64,000 bases of DNA from Ottelia alismoides (Eukaryota > Streptophyta > Magnoliopsida > Alismatales > Hydrocharitaceae): contig JAZKJV010007240.1 in assembly GCA_037367405.1 (NCBI GenBank), forward strand, positions 806,001 to 870,000, in the 5' to 3' direction. The notes beneath the pieces are model-generated. The model was not told where the DNA came from. It searched no databases and saw only the letters and a program-made list of their open reading frames with translations. Within the stretch, counting starts at the first letter, position 1; the number at the start of each line of letters is the position of its first letter. The translations under genes were made by a program, and so were the position numbers. This document shows positions 1-10,779 of the stretch, piece by piece.

Positions 1-1935
1 CACCTTCGCCTGAAGTTTAGGAGCCTCTATGGCCCTTCAGGTACCTATCCTATCCCCCATATTTTTTCTTTTGATTCCATCTATCCCATTTCGCTCCGCC
101 GCACACCACCTGCTCCGACCAGCTGGTCAGATCCTCGTTACCCACCTCCTGTCCTTATCGATCGAACCCTCTACGATCGCTCAATCTTGCACCGTGACCT
201 GATCATCCTTGGACTCAACCTTGTGGTCGACGTTAAAGCTGAGATCGCCTCCCACCACCTTCGCTGGAGATTGACCTCCATTCCCCTCTGCTTCTCTTGT
301 CTTCATTTGCAATAAACCCTCACCAGAGATACGCCTCCGAGCGGTGTACCCGTTGCAGGTGCTGGTTCGTGCAGAGGACCACCTTTTGCCACCTAGCTGC
401 TCAAGTAGAGCAGCTCCAGGAGGAGATTGACCATCGTGCCCATCTGACCGTTGTCACCTCCATCGGAGCCATCCAACGAACGCAAAGCACTCTTATGACC
501 GAGCAGGACCTGTTGGTGAGCTCATCGGAGCAGTGGATTGCATCCATTGCCCAATCGAAGTTTGCCCAAGAGCTATTCTTCCACCATGTTCATCTACCGT
601 CAAACGAAGCCTTCCTCTTCCAGATTACATCTTAGGCGCCGACAACAGCAGCTTTTCCACCGTTGGATCTGACACCATCTGACCGCACATCCCCGACATT
701 CCCTGGCTGTCAGATCTGCAACGATAGTGATCAGAGCCGTACGACCACGATGTTTCTAGTATGCGCCACGTACCCTTGTAGGGGTATATTTCTCTTTTAT
801 CCTTTCACTTTTATGTGTAGCTATTTAGTCCAATAAAATAAAGTGTAGATCAAATACTTTGTAGTTTGGACCTTATATTTTCAGTATTTACATTTTAGTC
901 CTCCTGTACTTGAGACACGTACATGCTCACGTGATTTTTGTGGGTTGTTTTTATGTTTTATTTTGAGTAACTTTTCTAATAATTGCATTTATACCCCTAT
1001 GCCTGAATTTTATAGTAAGTGTGCGAATATCCTAGACATTTTTTAGTATCAACCCTGAGCTTTTTATGTGTGTTATCAGGTGGCCTAAACACTTCCTCAT
1101 AATTGCAAATAGGTCCCTACATTCTCTATGTCTTATTTCTGACCAAATAAAAACCAAAGCAACTCTAAAAATTACTATTAGTTCATGCTGACACCTAATA
1201 TTTATGGCAATTTTTGTGAATTAATTTAGTTTTATTTACTATTTTAAAAATAAAAAACCATTAAAAGTCTTTATGTCTGTCCAATAAAATATATAAAAAT
1301 TATAAAAGTTGTGTTAAAAATTCCAAAGAAATTAGCATTTGCTCGTTTTTGTGTGTTTTATTTCCAGTACCACTTTTGTTTTAACAATAATTTTAAAAAC
1401 TCTAAAAAAGTAAAAACACTAAAAATTTACAAAAACCATTAAAAATTGTGTAAAAATCAAAAAATTAGTATTTTAGTTTCTATTTGTTGATATTTTTTAT
1501 TTGGTTTTTTTATAAAAATCACAACTAGGATATTAGGGCACTTTTAGTATTTTAAATTTGCCTTTTAGTCTAGGTTGTATATTATTTTCCCTTCTTACCT
1601 TGTTTGATTTTTATAAAATCATATAAAAATTAGAAAAATCCCAGAAAATCACAAAAAGACTTTAATATTTGAAAAATATAAAAATATTTTTATTCCTGAT
1701 TTTTTAATATTTTTATCCTTAAATAATTATAAAGGCTTGCTTGTGTGCTTGATTGCCTTATTTTCTTATTTGCGTTCATTAATTGGAAACCACAAAAATT
1801 TACAAAATTAAAATTACGCAAAAATATGCTTTTATTTGTCTGATCACGACTACTTCGTAGGTTTACTCGTGCTCCTTGAGTTCCACCTTGGTCGTTATAC
1901 CAGGTTATAATAAAATAGCGGAGACTGCTGACATT
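1..1935 (+). mobile_element. Degenerate LTR relic (R/U5 part), Athila-like group
   Basis: GC-richer first 780 bases followed by AT-rich sequence with many short 'aaaaatt/caaaaa' runs. The order matches the 3' half of the LTR at 34,062-35,917: GC-rich transcribed part, then 'ttagtcc' phrases (about 825-900), then AT-rich tail, then a 'gctccttgagttcca..accaggtt' stretch near 1,870-1,910 that corresponds to 'gcctccttgagttcaacc..cacctggt' near 35,750-35,790. The plus-strand open frame at 297-635 lies in this GC-rich part. I do not recognise its product and treat it as LTR sequence open by chance. The left edge is cut by the window start, and no terminal CA or target duplication could be fixed. 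Confidence 0.5.
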
Positions 1936-2332
1936 GATTTTATGCCTTGATTGACTGATTTGAGGAGTTATTTCATTCCCTAACCACTTGTTGCTAGGAC
2001 GCTCATCAGTATTGTAAATTAAATTATCTATCTAATAAAGTTGATTTCATTAAAATTGGAGTTAAGATACAAAAGTTGGCTTTTGGGTCCTATTGTAGTA
2101 TATACCTATATATTTTATTCATTTAATTCATTCTTGATATTTTCCTTCTATTTATATTTTTCAATATTTGTAAATATTATTTGAATTATATTATAAATAT
2201 AAACATAAAAATAAATTATTAAAAATTCATTAAATTAAATAATGTAATAAAATAGATAGGTATTTTTAACGTATATTATATATACATCTATTTATTATGT
2301 GTATAAATAACCTCATAAAAATAAAATAAGTA
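1936..2332 (+). repeat. LTR U3 relic with conserved U3 box
   Basis: AT-rich sequence. At about 2,036-2,105 it carries the phrase 'gatttcattaaaattggagtt..caaaagttggcttttgggtcc', which recurs in diverged form on the minus strand at about 3,826-3,905, 6,848-6,935, 46,381-46,465 and 55,315-55,400, and on the plus strand at about 58,325-58,385. In the last three places it lies inside defined LTRs upstream of the TATA box, so this is probably a U3 fragment of a related LTR. Confidence 0.45.
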
Positions 2333-2341
2333 TTTTAATAA

Positions 2342-2727
2342 GGGTTAAATGGGTCTGCCCCCTGGGGGGAGCTATCTTGGCTCCCACCGCGCAATTTCGC
2401 CTGTGTTTTTATTTTATTTTTTTTTGAAAATTTCTTCCGTAGATTTTCATCACTATATCCCTATATTTTGCTATTCAAATTTCGTGCGAAACAGAGACTC
2501 CTACGGCCTCCATCCAGATGGTCATTTTTTAACGGTAACAGAATTGCTAAAAACAACCCTCCTAGATGGAGGTCGTAGGAGTCTCTGTTTCACGTGAAAT
2601 ATGACATAATATAGGGCTATATTGATGAAAATCCACGGAAGAAAATTTCAAAAAAAATAAAAACACGAGAGAAATTACGCGGGGGGAGCCAAGTTAGCTC
2701 CCCCACTGGGGCAGCCCCATATTAGCC
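2342..2727. mobile_element. Foldback MITE, Mutator-like, with 9-bp target duplication
   Basis: A 386-bp element in which almost the whole length folds on itself. The left end begins gggttaaatgggtctgcccc and the right end, read on the minus strand, begins ggctaatatggggctgcccc; the similarity continues for more than 150 bases into each arm. It is flanked by a perfect 9-bp duplication, TTTTAATAA at 2333-2341 and 2728-2736. A 9-bp duplication with long inverted ends is typical of Mutator-like elements. It has no coding capacity. It is inserted in LTR relic sequence and shows no sequence relation to the other MITE at 7,451. Confidence 0.88.
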
Positions 2728-2736
2728 TTTTAATAA

Positions 2737-4250
2737 TATTATAAATATGTAAATTATGTATATAAAATAATAAAATATGAAATTCCATATAAAAATTAAA
2801 TACGCCATATATAGGTATTTATACCTATAATTATACTTGTATTAATTAATATATTATAAATAGGTAGATAAAAATAAAATTCTGTCTAAGGAAGATAAAA
2901 TGCACAACTCTAACCTGCCGGAGATGACATGGAGAAGGATGGTGCCAGAGCTCTTCCTGGACCTCCTCCTCTACTCCTTTCATCATTGGAATTGTGGGGA
3001 TGATCCTACTGTCATCAGGAACATGGACACACTAACGGAAGGTGGATTTATGGCTCAAAGAGGGATCAAAAATGAATCGGAGACTATGGAGCTTTATTTA
3101 TAGACTGATTTTTGGCGAACTTCGAGTGAAATTATTGAGAGAGTCAATACAGATCGTGGGATCTAATGAAGAGGTGAGATTGGCGATCGTGATGTGAACG
3201 AAATCCGTGAAGGACTCGAGGAAAATGGAGGCACATGGGTCAGAGGTGGGGAAGGACAGTTGATCGGGGCCAACAACCCCGCCTCCTAATTGGTCCATGT
3301 CTGCCACTACATGATAAAAGAACTAGGATTATTTGAAAAAATATAAGTGAAAATAGTAAATGATTTTATTAATTTTTGTATATAAATAAAAAAAATTTAT
3401 TATTTAATGTAGTATTTTAATATTATTTTTTTGAGTCAATTTATTGCAAGTTACTTCTTCTAAGTTTATTTATAGGTATATTGACCTATGTTTTGCCTGT
3501 TTATTTTGAATTTTGGATTTTGGATTTTTTTTATTTTCAAAATTTATACATTTAACAAATTATTGTATGCACACAAATGTATTTTTATTGTATTTTTCTG
3601 ATGTTATGTATACACTTAAAGAAATATGGGTATGTATTATATATGTATAAGTATAGGTATTTCATCCATGTGTTACTATAGGTTATTTTATTTTAGCAGT
3701 TCATTATGGCTTTATCCTATTCTAAAAATGCACGTATATTATAAAAAATATTTACAAATTATAAAAATATAAATTTGTAAAAATAATAAAGAATAAAAAA
3801 ATGAATATTTTATTAAGGAATAATGTGCAAAAAGGGGTCCAAAACCTAACTTTCACATATTAACTCCAAATTATATGAAACCACCTTCATTAAATAACAA
3901 ATAGCGTATTAAAAGTTTTATACAATTAAAGGTGACTTTGATTTAATTTGAGTTTTTATTGAGGAGATATGGGTCTGGGAACTTTGGATTTTGGTTTTTT
4001 ATTTTGAGTGTAAAATATATATTGTATGTTATTTTGGTGCAAACTCAATTTTGAAATTTATATACATTTTTACCTGCTACTTTTGTGCACAAAGTTATTG
4101 ATTTGAGCTATAAATAACAAATAATAAGATGCATCTCAAAAATGCTTTATTAATGAATGAATAAATGGGATTTTTAGTGTATCTTTGGCCCTTATCTCCC
4201 CTACTTTATTCCTTGTCACCAAAATCAATTCTTGACTTGGTGTCGAGGTT
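2737..4250 (-). mobile_element. Degenerate LTR relic, minus strand
   Basis: A GC-richer block (about 2,890-3,310) is flanked by AT-rich sequence. On the minus strand a TATA-like box (CTATAAATAAAG) lies at about 3,091-3,102, directly upstream of the GC-rich block, which is the promoter-then-transcribed-region order of the better preserved LTRs here. The U3 box lies at about 3,826-3,905 on the minus strand. About 3,820-4,250 aligns by eye with about 6,850-7,245, including a shared 'ccttatctc(t/c)cctactttat' phrase near 4,190 and 7,212. The relic probably starts on its own strand near 4,200. Short open frames at 2,900-3,307 are not believed. Confidence 0.5.
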
Positions 4251-4399
4251 ACAGGTCATAAAATACTTTTGACATTTTTTTATTTTCTTTTCTTTATTTA
4301 TTCTTTTTTTACTTTAAATAATGTACTTTTTACAATAATTATACAATAAATAATGGATGTTAATTTGTACACAAAATGATACTTATATGCATTTAGATA

Positions 4400-6035
4400 T
4401 CGTTTAAAGGACAAAACGTAGAGCAAAGGTGATGAAATGGAGATTCATCAGTGGTCGGCTGGGTTGGTGGAGACCGACGAGGCGTTGGCGGTGCTGCTCC
4501 AGGAAGTTGCGATGTAGAGGAGCGAGAGGCGATTGTTGGGGGCAATGAGGAGCTTCGAGGAGGCCGCGATGGACAATGGCGAGAGTAGTGGTCGACGAAG
4601 GTTTGGGAAGGAGATGAGAGGGAGAAGAGGTGTAAAATAGAAGAGGAAATCTTACAAGAGGTGGATTCGCTGGGGATGGAGGAGATAAGGATATCGACTC
4701 CTGATTGTCGCTCACATCCTCCAGCGGAGGGATCGAGCTGGGCTACTCTCTGGTTGAGATATAGTAGTGAGGTCGAAGACGATCTTGGATCACGCCTGGA
4801 AGTATTTTAGTCAGAGTTTGGTTCGTCATCATCGACCCAACTCCCAGCTCTCTCTCTTCCTCTCCATTCGTTTAAGGATGACGACGATGGAGAACGACGG
4901 ATGATCTGCAAGATTGGAGGCGATGTCTTTTAATAGGAGAGGGGGGAAGAGGTAAGGTGGTTATGTGGATGGAGATTAGGGATAGGGAAGTTAAAGGTGG
5001 TTGGAAGAGATAATCGGAGATGGAGGAGGTGGGGTCGGTCGTTTGATGGGTTGACTGGGGATGAAGGGGATAGGGTTCGTTATGGAATCGTCGATGACAG
5101 GATAAGATGGTAGAGGAGATTGGGGATGGCAATGGAGTAAGGGGGAGAAGCAAGTTCGACGGGATTTATCGATGGTGCAAGAGTTTGTTAGAGGAGTGGC
5201 CAGAGATAAGGAAATGATGCTTGCAGACGATAGTATTGAGGGAGTGGTGTTAAAAGCCTGGGAGGGTATCACAAGGTGGAAGTCGTTGGGTTTCGCCGGA
5301 GCAAGGTGGTTAGCGTGCGTCGCAGCAGAGGAGGAAGATGCGATAGAAGGTGTGAGGAGAAGCAGGCCCTCACGTGGTAGGCACATATGGTGGAGTGGGG
5401 CAGGTGGTACGTGCCTTGCACGTGCGAGGAGGATGATGTCAACAAAGAGTCACGTGCACGACACGTGACCAGGGTTGAGATGGACAGGGCCAGGTGGCCC
5501 AATGAGTACGTGACACGTGGTGCGTTGACCATGACCAAGACCCTTGACCAATGCATGAAATGTAGAGATAAATAAATTGGAATTAGTAAATGGACTCGGA
5601 AGCTAAAGTGCTCTACACGAAAAATATCCATCTAAGTGCAACCTAAAATGTTCATGAAGAACTTGGATGCAAATGGAATGATCTGTGCAGGATATGATTT
5701 CTTTGGTTATATTTATATATAATACCAAATTTTTTCTTTGAACTTTTATGAGATTTTTTGTAGATAAATAAATGCATACAAAAATTAAACATGATATGAA
5801 ATAATGCAATGAAACCAAATATATGTTTTGGAAATTTTAAGGGTTTTAAATAGGTCATAAAAAATAGGGGTATGAATTATGTGCAAGAAGATTCAGTAAT
5901 AATGCTCAAGTTAGAATTGGTATTTTTCATTGCCTTTCTGATAATTCTGGATTTTGAATTTTATGTATTTTATTAAATAGATGAATGAATTAAAGGAATG
6001 AAAATAATGAAAATGATTGAAATATGCACATGAAA
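4400..6035 (-). mobile_element. Degenerate LTR of the same family as the inner element at 43,948
   Basis: On the minus strand this has the same parts in the same order as the LTRs at 43,948-46,878 and 52,861-55,809: a U3 with a cluster of CACGTG-type boxes (about 5,400-5,525), a TATA-like box (CTATTAAAAG, about 4,928-4,937), and a GC-rich transcribed block (about 4,430-4,920). To its right is matching 3' untranslated sequence (6,036-6,560), so the LTR should start near 6,030. Several open frames on both strands in the GC-rich block overlap each other and none is preserved in the sister LTRs. Exact ends and target duplication were not found. Confidence 0.55.
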
Positions 6036-6700
6036 TACTTAAACGTCCTCATCCTAGAGCAACTAAAGAAATGAAGCGGTAAAATGAGATTGGGTTCCAT
6101 ACCAAGATCTTGACAAAATGTGAAAATAGAGTTAGAACCGACCTTTGGATAATAGTTGGTAGAATTCTTGTGAGAATTAGGGTTTTAAAATCAATAGCCT
6201 CCAAAATGTTCACATCATTGTAATAGTTTCTGCTCAAAAGTCATCTTAGATCAATCCTCCTCCCAAAGAATACCCCATGAAGATAGAATAGTTGTCTCTG
6301 TGTGTGAAGGGTGTTAGCTCTTCACATCAAGAATGTCAGACTACCATGTAAACCTCTCCTCTAATAACTCATCCTCGGGGAGTCAAGAATTTCCTTCTAA
6401 GTTCAGATACGTATTGTGTCCACAATCAAAGGGGGAAGAAAATAGAAGAATAAGAAGAGAACTGGAGTGTGGCCAATGTAGCCACATATCCTTGTGAAGC
6501 CGACCAATTTAGCCAAGTCACCACCAAGATTTGCAAGTTATCTGAAGCTTGGGCCTTTTTGTCAAATATATATTTAGTTGTTGGCTTCTTTTGATATAGA
6601 TTTTTGGTTACTCTCTTTTATTTCTTTCTGCACATGTTTTGAGGTTTTTGAAAAAAAATGTGGTCGCAGTCCATCCATCATCCGAATCTTTTTTTCAACA
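6036..6700 (-). mobile_element. Relic of retrotransposon 3' untranslated region
   Basis: Clearly homologous to 46,890-47,560. Shared phrases include 'gagattgggttccatacca', 'cagaagtcatcttagatcaa', 'actaccatg', 'ctcatcctcgggg(a/t)gtca' and 'gccaccaagatttgca'-like text. In both places the stretch lies just right of a minus-strand LTR, i.e. upstream of its polypurine tract. Here the tract itself is decayed to 'gaaatacttaaacgtcctc' near 6,030. This shows that a third copy of the inner-element family once stood here; its body further right is lost or unrecognisable. Confidence 0.65.
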
Positions 6701-7441
6701 TGTACTCTGGTCTTATTGTATTATTTATTTTAATGATTTTTAATGGTTTTATTTGTGCTTATTTTCTGAATATATCTAAAATAATATTTACAATTATTCA
6801 AAAACTACAAGAAGAGTAAAAATATAAAGAATAAATTACATGAATAGAATATATAGGAACATTGTACAACGGGACCCAATAAAGTCAACTTTTGTATCTT
6901 AACTCTATTTTTAATGAAACTACCTTCATTAGATAGATAATTTAACTATAAATACAATGTATGTGAGTTTGATGCATTTTGAATTTATATGGAGAAGATA
7001 ATGATCTAGGTAGTTTGGTTTACGGATTTTTCATATGTGTGTTCCAGTTGCGTAGTGCATTAATTTTATATGCAATTTTTTTATAACTTTTATGTATTTT
7101 CATGTATAAATTTCATATAGATCATTTTATTATTGAGGTGTATAAAATAAAGAATAAAAAATAGTAAAATTTCTATTTGAAGAATGAAAATTAGGCTTTT
7201 GATATATAGTGACAGATCCTTATCTCTCCTTACTTTAATGACCCATTTAATATTGAACTGATCTAAGGATTTAGAGGCAATCAGTATTTACAAAACTTTC
7301 TTTATTTTTCTTTTTTTTATTCTTTTATTTTTTATTTAAATAGAAGTAATTATGCAGTATTTACATGTATTTTACTAAAAATTTAAAGATAAAATAAATG
7401 AATAATGGTAAAGGAATGTGTATCTATCACTAAGAGAATAA
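6701..7441 (-). mobile_element. Degenerate LTR U3 relic, minus strand
   Basis: AT-rich. The U3 box is at about 6,848-6,935 on the minus strand, followed to the right by sequence that aligns with 3,900-4,250. No TATA box, terminal dinucleotides or coding remnant could be fixed. It is probably a partner or duplicate of the relic at 2,737-4,250. Confidence 0.4.
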
Positions 7442-7450
7442 TCTAATAAA

Positions 7451-7714
7451 TGTTTTTTTATCAGTTGTGTCCTTCTGAGATATTACAATATCAATTATAC
7501 CCCTCCTTTTTTTTAAATATCAGTTGTGCCCCTACATTCTTGCAAAATTCACAGTTCTGCCATTTTGTAATATCAGTTATGCCCCTACTTTACCTTAAAA
7601 GAAGGGTAGAACTGTGAATTTTGCAATAAGTTAGGGGCATAACTGATATTCCAAAAAAGGAAGGGGCATAACTGAAATTGCAAAATCTCAGAGGAGCACA
7701 ACTGATAAAAACCC
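7451..7714. mobile_element. Foldback MITE sharing ends with the Mutator-like element at 16,677
   Basis: A 264-bp inverted repeat. Each arm repeats the phrase 'atcagttgtgcccct'/'aggggcataactgat' several times, so the arms are themselves internally repetitive. The outer ~50 bases of each arm (gtttttatcagttgtg.., then ctgagatattgcaatttca..) match the terminal inverted repeats of the element at 16,677-20,839. The flanks TCTAATAAA (7442-7450) and TATAACAAA (7715-7723) agree at 7 of 9 positions, consistent with a decayed 9-bp duplication. Non-coding. Confidence 0.82.
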
Positions 7715-7723
7715 TATAACAAA

Positions 7724-8117
7724 GTATTCTTTTGTTACTTGATTAAATAATACTATATTAAATAGGTGTCCTCCTATCAAGTAGATGTAAACAGATAACT
7801 ATATCAATCACAAAATTATGGCCAAATGAACATGCAAGTGGCATACAGTAGCACTGTCCACATGTGACAATGTACGTTTCTGCATTATTCCACTTGGTTA
7901 GTGTGCACGTATAGGTCCACCACTGCCATGCATCAACTTCATGATCCACACCTTATCCCCAATTTCCCTTTCTATTCTCCAAAGGCCAACACTTTCATGC
8001 TTTGGAGGTATCCACGAAGAAATGGATGGGACAGGATTCATGGAACCTGTTTAGGGATATTGTTGCTTACTAGATGCATAGAACCTACTGTCTATGGCTA
8101 TGGTTGCATTATTTGAG
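7724..8117. other. Unassigned sequence
   Basis: Moderate GC, no repeats recognised. Short overlapping open frames on both strands (7,758-7,949 minus; 7,901-8,116 plus) show no domain or composition that supports a gene. I see nothing I can name here. Confidence 0.3.
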
Positions 8118-8520
8118 ATGGACAGAAACCTCTACGACAACCTAAAGGGCCAAAGGTTCCCTTTCTTGTTCACGTGAATGGTGGAACCCCCCATTATTCT
8201 CAAAAGCCTCTCTTTGTTTCTATTAGGAAAGTTTAGTGCCTTTTTCATTGCGCAACTTCGGCCATATTTATTCGAGTTTTGGTCTAAGGATAAGGAAGTT
8301 CGATCCACTGTCGGCTCAAAGAAAGAAAGAACTAATTGATTCCTTGCCGCGAGTTCACCATAAAATGGTGGTTTTCCTTTACTCAATGGAGAGGAAACAA
8401 AGATATATGCATATTTAGAACGACCAATACTCTGTTAGTTAAGGATTTTAGCTCCGTTTCGAAGACCGAATTCAAATCTTAGCAACTACTTGTTTGAAAA
8501 GAAAGAAGAGTGTTCTTGAT
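8118..8520. repeat. Duplicated segment, copy 1 (possible organelle-derived insert)
   Basis: About 8,118-8,360 recurs at 10,510-10,765 in the same orientation with roughly 80 percent identity by eye (shared 'gttcacgtgaatggtgga', 'ctaaggataaggaagtt'). Copy 1 has higher GC than its surroundings and looks less decayed. It has overlapping open frames on the minus strand (8,132-8,386) and plus strand (8,236-8,418), neither of which I can assign. The even base composition and lack of TE features would fit an insert of mitochondrial DNA, but this is only an impression. Confidence 0.4.
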
Positions 8521-8689
8521 CCCCTTACATTTGATCTTTCTAGGGATCGTTAAGCAATCTTTTCTAACCTTAGTTTAGTTAAAAAGAGGCAGTGTGTGAT
8601 GTCTCAAACATCGACGGAAGCCGTTGTCAAAGAAAATTGGCCAAAACAACTTATTAATTGTCACAGAAAATTGGCCCCAACAACTTATT

Positions 8690-9545
8690 AATTTGGGACT
8701 AAATTGTATCTGCTAATATCAACAAAAATGTTTTAATTCAAGGTTATGAAGTAGTAATCATATTCCCTTATAACACACTACCATACTATGCCAACACTCG
8801 ATATGGGATTATGTCTCGGAGTTACGACACTCCCACTTATATATGTAATATCATCATTGTGACATGACTCATCACATATTCCAAGTAATAGTGGTGGTTG
8901 TATCTTCTGGGTTGTCCTTTTCTCCAATATCTATAGTAGGGGTGATTCAACCTCTTAGGTAGCTATTTCTAATATTAGATGAAATATAATATAATACCAT
9001 ATATAACATTTCAAGTTTAGGCCCAAGTCACTATGAATGATACTTGCCTTTACAACTTATTGCATTAGAGTCGAATTAGAAACCTTAGCCATTATCCAGA
9101 ATTCCTAAGCTCAAGTTGTGAAGTAGCATATTCTCCTTTTCTACATTATTACCCACTTCCAAACTATGTTAATTCTAGATGTGTGATTATGTTTGTTGTG
9201 TTACAACCTCCACTTATATTCGCATCGTGGTCGTTGCTATGTAACTAGTTATTTAATGCCAATAATAGTGGTGATTTCATGCTCAGGGGAGCCATTTCCT
9301 TCTACCTCTATAGTTGGGATGAATCCACCTCTTAACTTGCATAGAATGAACTATTCTAATACTATTTGTAATATTTTAGACCTAGACTTGAGCCCTTAGA
9401 TTTGGTCAAATTGGATTCACTGACAATCAACAAAATGCTTAAGCACATTAATGAAGTAGTAATATCACTCTCTTATTACCCACTTCTTTTACTTTGTGAG
9501 TAATAGATGTGAGATTATATTTAAGGTATTATATAATAAGCCATC
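8690..9545. repeat. Diverged tandem repeat, unit about 330-370 bp
   Basis: Two and a part units. The phrase 'gaagtag..at' recurs at 8,748, 9,120 and 9,452, each time followed by 'tattacccacttc'-like, 'gtgggattatgt'-like and 'gttacaac..cccacttatat' text in the same order (clearest between 8,790-8,850 and 9,170-9,220). Units differ by many substitutions and small gaps. The stretch 8,521-8,689 before it is unassigned. No coding frame spans a unit. Confidence 0.65.
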
Positions 9546-10509
9546 TAAAATAGGCCAATGCATACAAGAAAGAAAAAAATCCAATGAAATACACTAAATT
9601 TTCCACCAACTAACTTCTTTCCTCAAATATGGAAAAAGAGTTCTCAACTCTTCATAGTTATTATGGATAACTATAATGATCATTTCGTTATCTCATAACA
9701 TAACTAGGAATGAGTTATGGTTTGAGTCAAAGATTAATAAGAAAAAAAGTCAATCGCGAGGAACTAAATCTTTAGCGAGTTTGGGACCTTATAGAGATAG
9801 AAGAACTTGACTATTGTTAATCACGGATACTCAAATGTTTAAAATCTCCCAAAAGCCTTAATTTCTACAGGTCCATGAAGAACAAATTTATTCTAAAGTG
9901 GATGGTTTATCTTAGTCTTAAAATTCATTAAGAAATAGAAATTATTATGTTGTGTGGGTTCAATTGATCATATTTCCAATTACGCAGCCCCTCCTCAACC
10001 AAAAAAAATATTCATCCCCCAACACAAAAATAAATATTCATCTTCAACATCTACTGTTTGTGATCCGTTTGAGATTCTTGCAAGTGTACTATAAAATATA
10101 ATTTTTAACATTTCTTTGTCCTTTTACCTTCTAGTGTCCTTGATTGATTAGTTCATGTATTCTTAATAGTTATTTTTTTCTTGAGATTCACTTGTTACTG
10201 GGTTTAGTAAAAGATGCACATATAATTTTATTTTTTGTAGAGAAATCTTAATTGAGTGTAATTTTCTTTCCAAAAATTTCCTGATTTATAAAATTACGTT
10301 TTTTTCTATGAGCTCTCTGATTTTAAAATTTAGCCAACTCATCTATTAATCTATTATGTTTGTGAACTCTTTTTCTTGATCACTTATTATTTTTAAGACT
10401 GAAAAACTAATTTAGTTAAAAAATACTTATACTATCGTTCCTTTGTGTTATACTCAGATACTAATAGTATTGTTCCTTTGTATTAATTTTTTTTTTCATA
10501 TTATATGAG
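9546..10509. other. Unassigned AT-rich sequence
   Basis: No open frame of note, no repeat of the other families, no recognisable domain on either strand. Nothing that I can name. Confidence 0.3.
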
Positions 10510-10765
10510 AAGAGAAACCTTTGGAACAAACCAAAAACGAAAGGTCGCCTTTTTCGTTCACGTGAATGGTGGAGGCCACCCATTATGCTTAAAAGCTATT
10601 CTTTGTTTTTATTAGGAACGTCTAGTGCCTTTCATTGTGCAAGTAGATAAATATTTATTTAAATAGACCCATGCATTATCTAAGGATAAGGAAGTTTGAC
10701 TCATTGTCAGCTCAGCGAAAGAAATAGAAAATTGATTCCTGGCCACATATTCGATTTATCCACAA
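10510..10765. repeat. Duplicated segment, copy 2
   Basis: Second, more decayed copy of 8,118-8,360, same orientation. It interrupts or abuts the left end of the Ty1/copia relic. There are no target duplications that I can see, so the duplication mechanism is open. Confidence 0.55.
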
Positions 10766-10779
10766 GATGTCAGTAGGCA

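Noticed and set aside
297..635. 112-codon plus-strand frame in a GC-rich block, with a faint resemblance to the tail of LOB-domain proteins
   Set aside because: It lies in a block that matches the GC-rich transcribed part of the LTRs here, has no start context or intron signals, and the resemblance is limited to a short coiled-coil-like stretch.
4404..5631. Many overlapping frames on both strands in a GC-rich stretch, suggesting a gene
   Set aside because: The stretch has the promoter and box layout of the nested LTR family and no frame is shared with those LTRs.
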